From Carboxydothermus pertinax (GTDB taxonomy: Bacteria > Bacillota > Z-2901 > Carboxydothermales > Carboxydothermaceae), in the NCBI RefSeq assembly GCF_001950255.1, contig NZ_BDJK01000055.1:114509-178508 (forward strand): a DNA stretch of 64,000 nucleotides. Direction: 5' to 3'. A model generated the notes under the pieces. It did no database searches. It saw only the letters and a list, made by a program, of their open reading frames with translations, and had not been told where the DNA came from. Below, in pieces: positions 1 to 10,674 of the stretch. How positions within the stretch are numbered: position 1 is the stretch's first letter; the number at the start of each line of letters is the position of its first letter. The position numbers were made by a program, and so were the translations under genes.

Positions 1-402
1 ACCAAAGTAAGAGCTATATTAGAAGCTCCAGATTCAGATACCGCAAGAATGTTACTAAATCAGGTACTAGATGAGTATAGAGTTAAGGCGGCTAAGGCTA
101 TGGATATTTTAGAATCTGGTTTTGAAGATGCTGTAGCAGTTTTAGAGCTACCTGAAAGATATCGCAAAAGACTTCGTACCACCAATAGTTTAGAACGGTT
201 AAACGAAGAAATCCGCCGGCGCGAAAGGGTTATTAGGATCTTTCCTAATCGGGAATCGGCTATCCGCTTGATTGGTGCTTTACTAATGGAACAAGATGAA
301 AAATGGGCCTCGAGTAAAAAATACTTGGACATAGCCGAATATTTTGAATGGCAGAAGGAAGCCTCAAAAAATTCAGGAGAAAAAGTTATTCCAATAAGAT
401 AG
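1..402 (+). CDS. IS256-family (mutator-type) transposase, C-terminal part
   Basis: An open frame enters from the left edge of the window and ends at TAG 400-402. The visible 133 residues contain the block RTTNSLERLNEEIRRRERVIRIFPN followed by an arginine/isoleucine-rich helix; I recognise this as the C-terminal hallmark of mutator/IS256 DDE transposases, which cut and paste the element DNA. The N-terminal part and the first catalytic aspartates lie outside the window. An internal ATG at 49 is not the real start because the same frame is open and family-like upstream of it. The transposase is followed by a structured tail and a candidate right end of the element. The family call is confident; whether the element is active cannot be judged. 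Confidence 0.9.
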   Translation, partial: TKVRAILEAPDSDTARMLLNQVLDEYRVKAAKAMDILESGFEDAVAVLELPERYRKRLRTTNSLERLNEEIRRRERVIRIFPNRESAIRLIGALLMEQDEKWASSKKYLDIAEYFEWQKEASKNSGEKVIPIR

Positions 403-407
403 ACTTT

Positions 408-539
408 ATCACCACCGGTAACTGTTCAAAACCGCTGGAGGCCTTGGGGTCAAGGACGGGCAAAGTCCGGCGACAGCGTATCCTTGACCCCTTAAGGGCC
501 GGAGGCGGTATCATAGATAAACAGTGGTGATTAATCACC
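408..539. repeat. Nested inverted repeats downstream of the IS256-type transposase
   Basis: Three concentric inverted repeats follow the transposase stop: ATCACCAC 408-415 with GTGGTGAT 524-531, ACCGC 431-435 with GCGGT 505-509, and an 11-base arm GGGGTCAAGGA 446-456 with TCCTTGACCCC 481-491. A 14-base perfect palindrome GGTGATTAATCACC occupies 526-539. The segment is much more GC-rich than its surroundings. It may fold as an RNA that blocks read-through at the element edge, or as a DNA cruciform near the transposon end. Confidence 0.6.
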
Positions 540-544
540 TGGAT

Positions 545-582
545 TCTAAGCAGAGGGATTTTTACACAAAAATTTGAACTTG
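545..582. mobile_element. Candidate right terminal region of the IS256-type element
   Basis: The AT-rich stretch ending in ACAAAAATTTGAACTTGATC has the character of an IS256-family right end, placed a short distance after the transposase gene. The left end is outside the window, so the inverted repeat partner cannot be compared and the exact boundary is a guess. Confidence 0.35.
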
Positions 583-1038
583 ATCTAACTAGTGATACCC
601 TATTATTTTACGATAACAGAAAAAATTCTTAAGCTTAACCAAAAAGTAAAAACAGTATGCTGAAAAAGGGAAGCAAAAAGGAAGGAACAATAGAAACAGT
701 TTTACTACAGGAAGTACACTTAAGACGGCAGATAGGGATGTAAAAATGTTATTATTAGTGAGGGCGTATCTGTGATAAAATCCATGCTGTAACAGTCGAA
801 ACATTATCCTTACAATGAGGACAGCTGTCAAGATCAGGGAAATCAGTCCTTTTACCCCGGCAGGCATATTCCCAGACAGAAATTGCAAAATCATGAAAGA
901 TCATCAAAGTAAATCACCCAAATATTTTGCAAAAAGTATAGAAAAATAATTGGGGTATAAAAAGCTTTTTTGACTATTCTATTTTGAAAAATTTTTTGAA
1001 CAATTGGTAGAGGATTATTTGCTAAATAATAGTAATAA
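583..1038. other. Intergenic stretch, no convincing gene
   Basis: AT-rich DNA between the IS end and an orphan gene. A hydrophobic 101-residue frame on the minus strand (589-894) lacks a ribosome binding site and recognisable motifs and I do not call it. A TATAAA-like box lies near 956-962. Confidence 0.6.
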
Positions 1039-1053
1039 ATGGAGAGGATGATT

Positions 1054-1620
1054 GTGTTTATACTTGTGGAAAAAACACCTATCTATATCACTCAAAAAAA
1101 GTATAATGAGATTTTTAGAATAGTTACAAAAGATTTAGAACCTGATGAAAAAATAAAAGAGATAATAAAAGGAACGAAAGAACAGGTAGAGAATTCCAAA
1201 AAATTTAATAAGTATTTAAATGAAGTTTATAAGAAAGATAAGGCAAAATTTTTTGAGGATTATAAATTCCACTTAACAGGAGATGAGATTAGACAAGAAA
1301 TAGGATATTTACTTTTTGATTTTTGTGCTTTTTATAAAACTGCTAAACTTCGCGATTTTAGTTCTTTTCAATCTAAATTAATGAATAAATATGAAAATCA
1401 TATCGATTATGGTGATGTAATAGCGTTGGAAATTATTATGAAAAAATTGTCATTAAAGCTTAGTAACCTTTTTAAAAATTTTAAATTTACTTGCATTATA
1501 AATATAAATGATGTCCTTGAAATTAAAGGAGAAAATTTAGCTGATTTTACAATTAATTTAAAAAACAATGTCAAGATGCTTTTTTATAAAGGCTCAATAG
1601 AAATACAATCTTTTGTATAA
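1054..1620 (+). CDS. Hypothetical protein, AT-rich orphan
   Basis: A lysine-, phenylalanine- and asparagine-rich protein of about 188 residues with no signal peptide or membrane segment and no motif I recognise. GGAGAG at 1041-1046 has a good spacing to GTG 1054 and fits the start better than ATG 1039 or 1048, both of which are in frame and would add 5 or 2 residues. Residues about 15-60 are a charged helix-forming segment; the last third looks like alternating beta strands (CIININDVLEI, DFTINL, IEIQSFV). Base composition is far more AT-rich than the chromosomal genes to the right, and the gene sits between two IS relics, so recent acquisition is likely. No function can be assigned. Confidence 0.65.
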   Translation: MFILVEKTPIYITQKKYNEIFRIVTKDLEPDEKIKEIIKGTKEQVENSKKFNKYLNEVYKKDKAKFFEDYKFHLTGDEIRQEIGYLLFDFCAFYKTAKLRDFSSFQSKLMNKYENHIDYGDVIALEIIMKKLSLKLSNLFKNFKFTCIININDVLEIKGENLADFTINLKNNVKMLFYKGSIEIQSFV

Positions 1621-1689
1621 ATACGGGGGCTTTGGTTTTATGGTGGAGTGGTTAGGAATAAAGACCAGTGCCCTTTCCTCCATTTATTC

Positions 1690-1850
1690 AGAAAATAGGG
1701 AAAATTTAAAGAAGATTTAATAAGCAAAAAATAGCTAATCAATAGTTTTAAAGCCAGCATGAGATTTAGACTTATCAACATGGTTTCGTTGATAGCAACA
1801 ATAGCCATAGTGAGAAAGCAAATTAAGCCAATAGAATTTAAATTAGCTGG
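1690..1850 (-). pseudogene. Decayed fragment of the same IS found intact near 19.7-21.1 kb
   Basis: This stretch matches 19735-19890 with scattered substitutions and small indels. Both carry TAGGGAAAATTTAAAGAAG, then a diverged spacer, then AGCCA.CA.GAGATTTAGACTTATCAACA, followed by GTTGATAGCA.CAATAGCCA. In the intact copy this is the minus-strand 3' end of the transposase gene plus its flank. Only the last 30 or so codons are represented here and similarity fades after about 1850, so this is a remnant of a lost copy. Confidence 0.8.
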
Positions 1851-1869
1851 TACCGCTCACGCTAATTGA

Positions 1870-1893
1870 CCACATAACGCACAAATTATGTGG
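1870..1893. repeat. Perfect 8-bp inverted repeat
   Basis: CCACATAA 1870-1877 pairs with TTATGTGG 1886-1893 around an 8-base loop. It lies just beyond the IS relic with no gene ending here, so it may be a relic of a mobile-element end. Confidence 0.5.
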
Positions 1894-1916
1894 CCGAAAA
1901 TTTTGCTCACTATATT

Positions 1917-1947
1917 TGGCCAGGCAGTTTTTTATACTGCCTGGCCA
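1917..1947. repeat. Perfect 11-bp inverted repeat
   Basis: TGGCCAGGCAG 1917-1927 pairs perfectly with CTGCCTGGCCA 1937-1947 around a 9-base AT loop. There is no T-run on either side and no neighbouring gene end, so it is not a convincing intrinsic terminator. It resembles hairpins found at the ends of IS200/IS605-type elements, but no transposase is present. Confidence 0.5.
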
Positions 1948-2362
1948 TTGTCATAATTTTATACAGAAAATTCATTTTCAATTATGGTTTTCAACTAATG
2001 CAGTTGACGTTAAGTCTGTTCCCGGTTAAAGTGTGGCACACAGTCAAGCTGCCTCAGGGATTTCCAGTAAAATGTCTGTGGGTTAGCCAAGAATCGCTAA
2101 TATAATAACCCGGTACTTATTGGGTTTAGTAATGATACTAGTTGATTTAATGTTTTGGACTTACCTTTTACTCGAAGGCTTTTTCCTTTTTCTCCTTCTT
2201 CAGGTTTTTTCTCCATTATTCACCAGAAGATAAGTAAATTCTTTTTCTATTTGTCTATTTGGTCACGAAATCTGAGCATAAGACGTCTATTTTTTATCAA
2301 CTATAAATAGCATGGATTTTGGGAAAAATAAGCTAAGTATAAATAGAGGGGGCAAATTAGTT
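1948..2362. other. Intergenic stretch before the DUF255 gene
   Basis: No convincing gene. A frame crossing 1890-2105 has no ribosome binding site; its tail (KLPQGFPVKCLWVSQESL) faintly recalls the 3' ends of TnpB genes but this is speculative. CCCGGTACTTATTGGG near 2109-2124 is a short inverted repeat. The leader of the next gene begins near 2340. Confidence 0.5.
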
Positions 2363-4438
<2,076 letters not shown>

Positions 4439-4451
4439 AACTAAGTAAGCA

Positions 4452-4889
4452 TCAAATATTTTCTTCGGCAAAAAAGCGTGAGATAAAATCTTCCGGGGTA
4501 ATTGGATTTACGGGTGAATTTAGAAAATCTTTTATGTTTCTGGTAATGATATAATCAGCTTTAACCCGTTTTGCACAAAACGCAAGAAGAGCATCTTCAT
4601 AATCGTCCATGGGTAAATCAAAGGCTTTTAGACAATCGTTTTTTGTAATGTCAACAATATCTAAAATTTCTATTAAGCTTTTAAGAGCATTTTTTATTTG
4701 TTCATTGTTTTTAAGGTATTTTTTTAATAAATAATGTAGATCGGTTAAGCTATTAGCAGTTATAGAAGCTGATATTTTATTTTTAGCGGCCAACATTAAA
4801 ATTGACGTTGAGTGCTGAAAAAAAGGTTCACGCTTGCCAAGTACATCCAAAATAACGTTAGTGTCAATCAAGACGTTCATGTTTTGCAA
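4452..4889 (-). CDS. PIN-domain toxin (VapC-like ribonuclease)
   Basis: A PIN_3-type protein of about 142-145 residues. The opening MNVLIDTNVILDVLGKREPF carries the first catalytic aspartate, and DYEDALLAFCAKRVKADYIITRNIKDF carries the downstream acidic pair and the usual ITRNIKDF strand-helix of the family. PIN toxins cut RNA in a metal-dependent way when freed from their antitoxin. The start is either TTG 4889 or ATG 4880; a GAGAGGAG site upstream suits either. The gene begins inside the 3' end of the antitoxin gene, so the two are translationally coupled. It is AT-rich relative to the chromosome, and it faces away from the Wadjet operon. Confidence 0.9.
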   Translation of the reverse strand: MQNMNVLIDTNVILDVLGKREPFFQHSTSILMLAAKNKISASITANSLTDLHYLLKKYLKNNEQIKNALKSLIEILDIVDITKNDCLKAFDLPMDDYEDALLAFCAKRVKADYIITRNIKDFLNSPVNPITPEDFISRFFAEENI

Positions 4890-5091
4890 GGCGCTCCTCT
4901 CTTGCTTCCTTTTCGGATATGGTATGAGGCAAAATACCTATTAAAGATTTAACAAGAGCAGTTTTGTCTTCTGCAGCACTTGTTAGTTTAGCAATACGTT
5001 TGCCGTTTTTGGTAATAATGATTTCTTCCTTTTCGGCAAGCTTAAGGTATTTACCAATTTTGGATTTAAATTCGGTGGCAGATATTATCAT
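4864..5091 (-). CDS. Phd/YefM-type antitoxin
   Basis: A 75-residue protein opening MIISATEFKSKIGKYLKLAEKEEIIITKNGKRIAKL, the classic Phd/YefM DNA-binding fold in which an N-terminal helix-strand module binds the operator. The acidic, flexible C-terminus would wrap and inhibit the PIN toxin encoded immediately downstream with a 17-26 base overlap. The site GAGGTG precedes ATG 5091 by a good distance on the minus strand. Autoregulation is expected, and repeated TAAA(A)T.GCACAA boxes lie just upstream at 5111-5178. Confidence 0.92.
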   Translation of the reverse strand: MIISATEFKSKIGKYLKLAEKEEIIITKNGKRIAKLTSAAEDKTALVKSLIGILPHTISEKEAREERLAKHERLD

Positions 5092-5110
5092 TTTTTCACC
5101 TCACTTTAAA

Positions 5111-5178
5111 TAAAATAGCACAATATCTAATAATAGTATACTTAAAATAGCACAAAAATGTCAATATAAATCGCACAA
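5111..5178 (-). promoter_or_regulatory. Three repeated boxes upstream of the toxin-antitoxin operon (candidate operator)
   Basis: TAAAATAGCACAA occurs identically at 5111-5123 and 5143-5155, and a variant TAAATCGCACAA at 5167-5178. The first two are 32 bases apart, about three helical turns, so both would face the same side of the DNA. Their position directly upstream of the antitoxin start fits an autoregulatory operator bound by the Phd-type antitoxin. Confidence 0.55.
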
Positions 5179-5213
5179 AAACAAAAATTAAAATTGGACA
5201 AATGACAACGATA

Positions 5214-5238
5214 AAAACCAGCCGGTGCGGCTGGTTTT
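5214..5238. terminator. Bidirectional intrinsic terminator between the TA pair and Wadjet
   Basis: AAAACCAGCC 5214-5223 pairs with GGCTGGTTTT 5229-5238 around GGTGC; A/T runs flank both sides so it can act on either strand. No gene ends here: the TA genes run left and the Wadjet genes run right. It would block transcripts running leftward from upstream of jetA or rightward from upstream of the TA promoter. Confidence 0.75.
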
Positions 5239-5318
5239 TATTTAGAAAAGTTAATTTTTGCAGGTAAAGGTCGAAAGCTGGAGAATTATATAATTAAAAA
5301 ACTAAAACTACATTTCTT

Positions 5319-5347
5319 TTGGAAATTTCCTGAGAATTTGTTATGAT
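5319..5347 (+). promoter_or_regulatory. Sigma-A type promoter of the jetABCD operon
   Basis: TTGGAA at 5319-5324 and TATGAT at 5342-5347 are separated by 17 bases, and the start codon of jetA lies 34 bases further on. Confidence 0.55.
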
Positions 5348-5380
5348 ATAAAAAAAATCATACATTTGGGGTAAGAGAGA

Positions 5381-6814
5381 ATGAAGTTATTTTCGGTAGT
5401 ACCGGAAAGATTTTTTGGCATACTGGCCGGGCCCAATCGGGAGATTTACGCCGATTTACTTTTACAAATCTATAAACTTTACCAGCAAACTCCTTTTCGG
5501 CTTCAGCGGGAGGATGTTATTGCTTTAATAACCGACGTTCTTGAAGAACGGGAGGATTTTGTTCCCGAAGAGGGCGAAGAGGAGATAGGAAACGCCCGGG
5601 AACGGGCCAATTTTATTTTACGAAGACTTTGTTCTGTTGATGTGGGCTGGTTTAATTTAGAAGAGGATAATGACTACCAGCAGTATGTAACGATTACCGA
5701 GCCTGCCCGGGTTATGTTAGAAGCTCTGGAGAAAATAGCCAACCGGCAAACGGAAGAATACCGTGGTTATGTTTTTGCTACTTACAGTGCATTGTGTTCT
5801 CCGGAAGCCGAATTGCAGAAAGATCTGGCTTTAGATAGCGCTTACCGGGAAACCCGGAATCTTTTAAATAGCTTAAAGACGCTAAGAGACAACATTAAAG
5901 GTTATATCAAAGAAGCGGTAAGTAAAACATCGGCAAAAGAACTTCTAATCCTCCACTTTGAAGAATATACCCAGAACATTATCGACCAGAACTACCACCG
6001 CCTGAAAACTTCCGACCATGTTTCCCGCTACCGTCCGGCAATTATTAACAAAATTAACGAATGGGAAAGCGAATATGTGGATGAAATAATAAAACTTTAC
6101 CAGGAGCGGGATAAAGAAAAGCCGGAAGAAGTTATTCGGCAGGAGTTTTACGAAAAAACATCGTTTATCAGAACTGCCTACCGGGAACTTGATCTTTACC
6201 TGGAGGAGATTGACCGGTATAACGCCCTTTATGCCAAAAGTTCTTACCGGCAGCTTAAGTATCTATTGGAAACTGACCGGGATTTAACCAGGACGCTTAT
6301 AGATATTTTAGATTATATCGCCGGACAGGTAATGCAAAAAGAGCTATCATTAAAAGATTATTTAGAACATGCTTTACCTGTAAAACTTAATGAATTTAAA
6401 TTTTTTAACAATGATCCCCTTTATAAACCAAGAAGACCGGCCAGCGAACACCGGCCGGAACAAAAGCTTGTGGAATTACCACTGGAGAAGAAAAAAGAAC
6501 TTTTAAGGAAAACCCTGGAAGAAGTAAGGGAGCGGTATTCGGTCGAGATTATAAACGAATTTTTCCTGGAAAAAGCCCGGGGACGGGATGAAGTGGAAGC
6601 GGTAGAACTGGTAGAAAACCTGGAGGATTTTATCAAGTTAATTTATCTAAATGCATATTTTCGCCATAAAAAAGCAGCTTATGTTATTAAAGAAGACAAG
6701 CGGCGTTTTGCCGGAGAAAAAGTGCAAAAAGGACCTTTTGCGTTTAAAAACATTAAGATTGTAAGGAAGGGAAAAAATGGAAGAGCTTCTTTTAATCAAG
6801 GATTATTCACCTAA
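5381..6814 (+). CDS. jetA: Wadjet defence protein JetA
   Basis: A 477-residue, highly charged, largely helical protein and the first gene of a four-gene overlapping set. The N-terminal 130 residues (PERFFGILAGPNREIYADLLLQIYKLY, EDVIALITDVLEE) read as a winged-helix kleisin-type region; long helices follow, and the C-terminal part (residues about 370-460) contains another predicted helix bundle. In Wadjet systems JetA is the kleisin that bridges JetC heads. I assign it by length, order and character in front of unmistakable JetC and JetD, not by a catalytic motif. ATG 5381 follows a weak purine-rich site (GGGGTAAGAG). The 3' end overlaps jetB by 38 bases. Confidence 0.85.
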   Translation: MKLFSVVPERFFGILAGPNREIYADLLLQIYKLYQQTPFRLQREDVIALITDVLEEREDFVPEEGEEEIGNARERANFILRRLCSVDVGWFNLEEDNDYQQYVTITEPARVMLEALEKIANRQTEEYRGYVFATYSALCSPEAELQKDLALDSAYRETRNLLNSLKTLRDNIKGYIKEAVSKTSAKELLILHFEEYTQNIIDQNYHRLKTSDHVSRYRPAIINKINEWESEYVDEIIKLYQERDKEKPEEVIRQEFYEKTSFIRTAYRELDLYLEEIDRYNALYAKSSYRQLKYLLETDRDLTRTLIDILDYIAGQVMQKELSLKDYLEHALPVKLNEFKFFNNDPLYKPRRPASEHRPEQKLVELPLEKKKELLRKTLEEVRERYSVEIINEFFLEKARGRDEVEAVELVENLEDFIKLIYLNAYFRHKKAAYVIKEDKRRFAGEKVQKGPFAFKNIKIVRKGKNGRASFNQGLFT

Positions 6815-7379
6815 AACCCGGGAAGAATTTACCCGGGCGGTAAATAAATTGCTTGCGCAAAATTTTGTGATCCGGGACCTTGAAGAGGATAGAAAAGACT
6901 ATTATTTTATCTACCAGCATGAAAAAGAAGTGCGAGCATTTTTAGAGCTTGCCGGCTGGGAACTGGTGCATTTTGCTCCCCAGAGAATTTACCAGGCAGC
7001 AAGCGGCAGTGATTTTAACAAGCTTAGGTTAAATTTAGTGGAAAGTTTAGTACTCTTAATTTTACGAACCCTTTATGAGGAAAAGCGGCGGGAGCTAACT
7101 CTGGCGGAAAATCCACTGGTGACGGTGTTTGATATTCAGGAGAGATTTCGGGAACTGGGAATTAAAGATAAACCTTTGGATAAGAAATCTCTTCGCGAAT
7201 GTCTTTCCCTGTTTTCCCGTTACCGGCTGATAATCCTACCCGATGGAGCACAAACTTTTCCCGAGACGAGAATAGTCTTGCTTCCAACTCTGGCGGTGGT
7301 TCTGACCGATAAAGATTTGCGGGCGTATCTGGAGAGCTTGAAGAGCGGTGATGCGGAGGGAGAAGCCGATGAAAGCTGA
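6777..7379 (+). CDS. jetB: Wadjet defence protein JetB
   Basis: A 200-residue protein of winged-helix character (EEFTRAVNKLLAQNFVIRDLEEDRKDYYFI, then ELAGWELVHFAPQRIYQ and LRLNLVESLVLLILRTLYEE). This matches JetB, the KITE-like winged-helix subunit (DUF4194 in other Wadjet systems) that joins JetA and JetC in an SMC-like motor. AAGGAAGGG gives ATG 6777 a strong site inside the end of jetA, and the gene's 3' end overlaps jetC by 11 bases, so the subunits are made in a coupled way. Identification rests mainly on size and position in a complete jetABCD arrangement. Confidence 0.87.
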   Translation: MEELLLIKDYSPKTREEFTRAVNKLLAQNFVIRDLEEDRKDYYFIYQHEKEVRAFLELAGWELVHFAPQRIYQAASGSDFNKLRLNLVESLVLLILRTLYEEKRRELTLAENPLVTVFDIQERFRELGIKDKPLDKKSLRECLSLFSRYRLIILPDGAQTFPETRIVLLPTLAVVLTDKDLRAYLESLKSGDAEGEADES

Positions 7380-10300
7380 AAATTTTAAAGAGCTCAGGGG
7401 TATAAAGCTTATAAACTGGCATTATTTTCAAAACGAGACCATTAAACTAAAGGGGGCCACTCTTTTAACCGGGGATAACGGTTCCGGTAAGTCAACCATA
7501 TTGGATGCTATCCAGTATGTTTTGGTGGCGGACCAGAGGAAAGTACGCTTTAATTCATCGGCAGGGGAAGAGCACTCCAAGAGGGATTTACTGGGGTATG
7601 TGCGCTGTAAAACCGGGGCGGATGGGGCCCTGGGGAAACGGGTACTAAGAACCGGTGACGTAACTTCCGTGATCTGCCTTGAGTTTTTTGATCATAAGAA
7701 AAAGGAGCCGTTTTTGGTAGGGGTAGTAATTGATGCTTACAGCGATGATACGTTAAAAGAACAGTTTTTTATCATCAATAATGCTTCTATTAACGATGAC
7801 TATTTTATCATTGACCAGCGGCCAAGGAATATCACCGAGTTTCGCGCTAAAGTGGGGCCTTTAAAAAATGCAGAGCTTTTAGCCAAAGATGCGTATAAGC
7901 ATCAACTGCGGACCAAACTTGGCCACATCCATGAAAAGTTTTTCTCTTTATTTGTTAAGGCTATTTCCTTTAAGTCGATTAAGGACATCCGGGAATTTGT
8001 TTATGAATATTTGTTAGAGCCCAGGGAAATCGATTTAAGAAATCTTTTGGAAAACCTGGAGCAATATGACCGGTTTTTGGTTCTGGCCGAAGAAACCGAG
8101 AGAAAATTACACGATTTAGAAATAATTTTAGAAAAACATAAACAGCTAAAAAAAGATATAACAACCCGGAACCTGCATCGCTACCTGGTGTTACGGGGTA
8201 ATCTTGCTGATTTACAGGAGAGGTATCAAAGCCTTACCGGAAAGATGGAAGAGCTTGCCGGTGAAAAGGCAAAGCTCGAGGAAAAACTAAACATTCTTAC
8301 AAAAAGGTTGTTAGAGGTACGGGAAGAAAAGGATAATGTCAATAAAGCCCTCTGGGAAAATTCGGCATACCGGAGGTTAACGGAGATTGAGAAAGAAATT
8401 AAAGAGCTCCAAGGGGAACAAAAAAGGTTAAAAACGTTACAGGAAAAAGTTCAGACTTTTTTACAGAATGAAGCAACAATATATAAAAAATACGGTTTTA
8501 GCCAGGCAGAAATTTTAAAAGAAATGGTCTTAAATTTAAGGCTTAAAGAGGTAAAAGCGCTTTTACCAAAGCTTTTAAGCTTTCGGAAAAATTTAAAAGA
8601 ACAAACGGCGCAGGAGCTATACCGGATAGAAGCCGAGATTTCTACTAAAAAGGCCTTAAAACAGGAAATCGAAGAAATTCTTGAAGGATTAAAGCAAAAC
8701 AAGCATACCTATCCTCCGGAAGTGGGGGCGTTAATTAATCTTTTAAAGGAAAAGTTTCGGGAAGAAGCGAAAAAAGAAGTGGAGCCGAAAATCTTAGCGG
8801 AGTTACTTGAGGTCAAGGATGAACGCTGGCAGAATGCGGTGGAGGGATATTTAAATACCCAGAGGTTTGATATCATCCTGCCGCCGGAGGATTTTGACCG
8901 GGCCCTTGCCATTTACGAGCGGTATAAAAAGGAGCGGCGAATTTCCCGGGTGGGGATTGTCAATACCGGCCGGGTGAAAAAGTATTTAGGACAAATTGAG
9001 AAAAATTCATTGGCGGAAGAAGTTACCAGCGAGAATCCCTACGCTCTGGCATATGCCCAGTTTTTAATGGGCCGGGTAATAAAGTGCGAACACGAGGGGC
9101 AGTTAAAACTTTATCCGCGGTCGATAACCCCGACCTGCATGGTTTATCAAAACCACACTGCCCGGCAAATTGATTTTAAAGTTTACGAAATTCCCTACAT
9201 CGGCAGCCGGGCTATTAAAAAGCAGATCGAGAAAAGAGAACAGGAGCTCAGGGAATTAGAGCAGGAACTTGATAAGTTATACCGGGAGAAGTTTAAGCTT
9301 ACCGAATGCCAGGAGGAACTCTCTGGAGCACGGGATGAAAAGGACCGGGAGTATGCTCTGTTGGAGGACCGCATGACGGAGCTTTTGATGCTTGCGGAAA
9401 TCGAAGAAAAAATAGTAAAACTTTCCCGGGAAAGGGAAAGTATCGATACTTCTGGAATTAAAGCTCTGGAAGAAGGTCTTGCCAAACTTGTGGTGGAAGA
9501 AAAAGCTCTGGAAGCAGAGAAAGATAAAGTTCAGGGACGGGTGGGAATGGTTACAAAAGAACTTGAATTTAGAGCCGGGGAAGAAAAACAGCTTAAGATG
9601 GAACTTGAATCTGCCCGGAGGGAGTTCGATGAGTTTTGTTCCCAAAATCCCGATTTGGTGGGTGATGGGGAAAAACGTTTTGAGGAAGAATTAAAAGGAA
9701 AAAGCCCAGGACAAATTGCCCAGAATTTCTCAAGCAGTTTAAAAGGCCTTGAGACCAAGATTAATAATCTTCGGGCGGATTTAACGGAGCTAAGAAGTAA
9801 ATTTAACCAGAAGTATGCTTTTGGTGGCAGCATAACCGGGGATGATATTACCGATTTTCTTGATTTATACAGAAAACTTGCCGAAAGTGAGCTTCCGGAT
9901 TATAAAGAGCGGATGGAGCGGGCGAAAGCCCAGGCGGAGGAAGAGTTTAAATCCCACTTTGTGCATAAGTTAAAAGAAAGCATTGAAGAGGCTAAAGGGG
10001 TTTTCCGGGAGCTAAATGCGGCTCTAAGGGGCATAAAATTTGGAGAGGATGAGTACCGGTTTCGCTACGAAAATGCTCCGGAGTATAAAAAATACCTGGA
10101 GCTTATCGATGAAGTGGATAAGTTAACTCCCGGGGAGACAAGCCTTTTTAGCGGGGTACTTCGGGAAAAGTTTAGAGAAGTAATGGACGAAATGTTTGAA
10201 GGGTTTTTACACCGGGATAAAGAGGCCGGGGAGTTTCTAAACCGCTTAACCGACTACCGGAACTACTTAACCTATGATATTGAGATTCTCCACGGTGATG

Positions 10301-10674
10301 GAACCACTTCCCATTACTCCAAAGTCTACGGTTTAAAGTCCGGCGGAGAAACGCAGACGCCTTTTTATGTGGCAATTGTGGCGTCTTTTGTCCAGCTTTA
10401 CCGGATACACCGAGGGGACAGCACTATAAGGCTGATGCTTTTCGATGAAGCTTTTAACCGGATGGATGCCGACAGGGTGGAGTCAAGTATAAGGTTTATG
10501 AAATTTTACGGTCTGCAGCCTATTATTGCTGTGCCTTCGGATAAGCTTGCTCTGATTGCTCCTCATGTGGAAACCAATTTATTGGTACTACGCGCCGGTG
10601 ACCAAAGTTTTGTGGAGGAATTTTATTATGATGGCTCCAAGGAAGGGATAAGGCTTGGAAGCGCCAGCGGTTAA
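7369..10674 (+). CDS. jetC: Wadjet SMC-like ATPase JetC
   Basis: About 1101 residues with the layout of an SMC/MukB-like ATPase. The Walker A GDNGSGKST is at residues 35-43, long coiled coils occupy roughly 240-460 and 610-880, a hinge-like globular part (YLNTQRFDIILPPEDFDRALAIY and onward) lies between, the signature KSGGETQ is at 990-996 and the Walker B LMLFDEAFNRMD carries D1026/E1027. This is the motor that extrudes plasmid DNA in Wadjet. GGAGGG 7355-7360 with 8 bases of spacing selects ATG 7369 over GTG 7348 and ATG 7351. It overlaps jetB by 11 bases and jetD by 20. Base composition matches the chromosome, so acquisition is not recent. Confidence 0.95.
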   Translation: MKAENFKELRGIKLINWHYFQNETIKLKGATLLTGDNGSGKSTILDAIQYVLVADQRKVRFNSSAGEEHSKRDLLGYVRCKTGADGALGKRVLRTGDVTSVICLEFFDHKKKEPFLVGVVIDAYSDDTLKEQFFIINNASINDDYFIIDQRPRNITEFRAKVGPLKNAELLAKDAYKHQLRTKLGHIHEKFFSLFVKAISFKSIKDIREFVYEYLLEPREIDLRNLLENLEQYDRFLVLAEETERKLHDLEIILEKHKQLKKDITTRNLHRYLVLRGNLADLQERYQSLTGKMEELAGEKAKLEEKLNILTKRLLEVREEKDNVNKALWENSAYRRLTEIEKEIKELQGEQKRLKTLQEKVQTFLQNEATIYKKYGFSQAEILKEMVLNLRLKEVKALLPKLLSFRKNLKEQTAQELYRIEAEISTKKALKQEIEEILEGLKQNKHTYPPEVGALINLLKEKFREEAKKEVEPKILAELLEVKDERWQNAVEGYLNTQRFDIILPPEDFDRALAIYERYKKERRISRVGIVNTGRVKKYLGQIEKNSLAEEVTSENPYALAYAQFLMGRVIKCEHEGQLKLYPRSITPTCMVYQNHTARQIDFKVYEIPYIGSRAIKKQIEKREQELRELEQELDKLYREKFKLTECQEELSGARDEKDREYALLEDRMTELLMLAEIEEKIVKLSRERESIDTSGIKALEEGLAKLVVEEKALEAEKDKVQGRVGMVTKELEFRAGEEKQLKMELESARREFDEFCSQNPDLVGDGEKRFEEELKGKSPGQIAQNFSSSLKGLETKINNLRADLTELRSKFNQKYAFGGSITGDDITDFLDLYRKLAESELPDYKERMERAKAQAEEEFKSHFVHKLKESIEEAKGVFRELNAALRGIKFGEDEYRFRYENAPEYKKYLELIDEVDKLTPGETSLFSGVLREKFREVMDEMFEGFLHRDKEAGEFLNRLTDYRNYLTYDIEILHGDGTTSHYSKVYGLKSGGETQTPFYVAIVASFVQLYRIHRGDSTIRLMLFDEAFNRMDADRVESSIRFMKFYGLQPIIAVPSDKLALIAPHVETNLLVLRAGDQSFVEEFYYDGSKEGIRLGSASG

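Noticed and set aside
589-894. Hydrophobic 101-residue frame on the minus strand
   Set aside because: No ribosome binding site, no family-like motif, and composition fits AT-rich non-coding DNA.
1917-1947. Perfect hairpin as a terminator
   Set aside because: No T-run and no gene ends nearby.
1890-2105. 71-residue frame with a tail slightly like TnpB 3' ends
   Set aside because: The frame spans a perfect hairpin, lacks a ribosome binding site, and the resemblance is too weak to call a transposon relic.
9277-9645. Antisense frames inside jetC
   Set aside because: Shadows of the coding strand caused by its codon bias; no starts or motifs.
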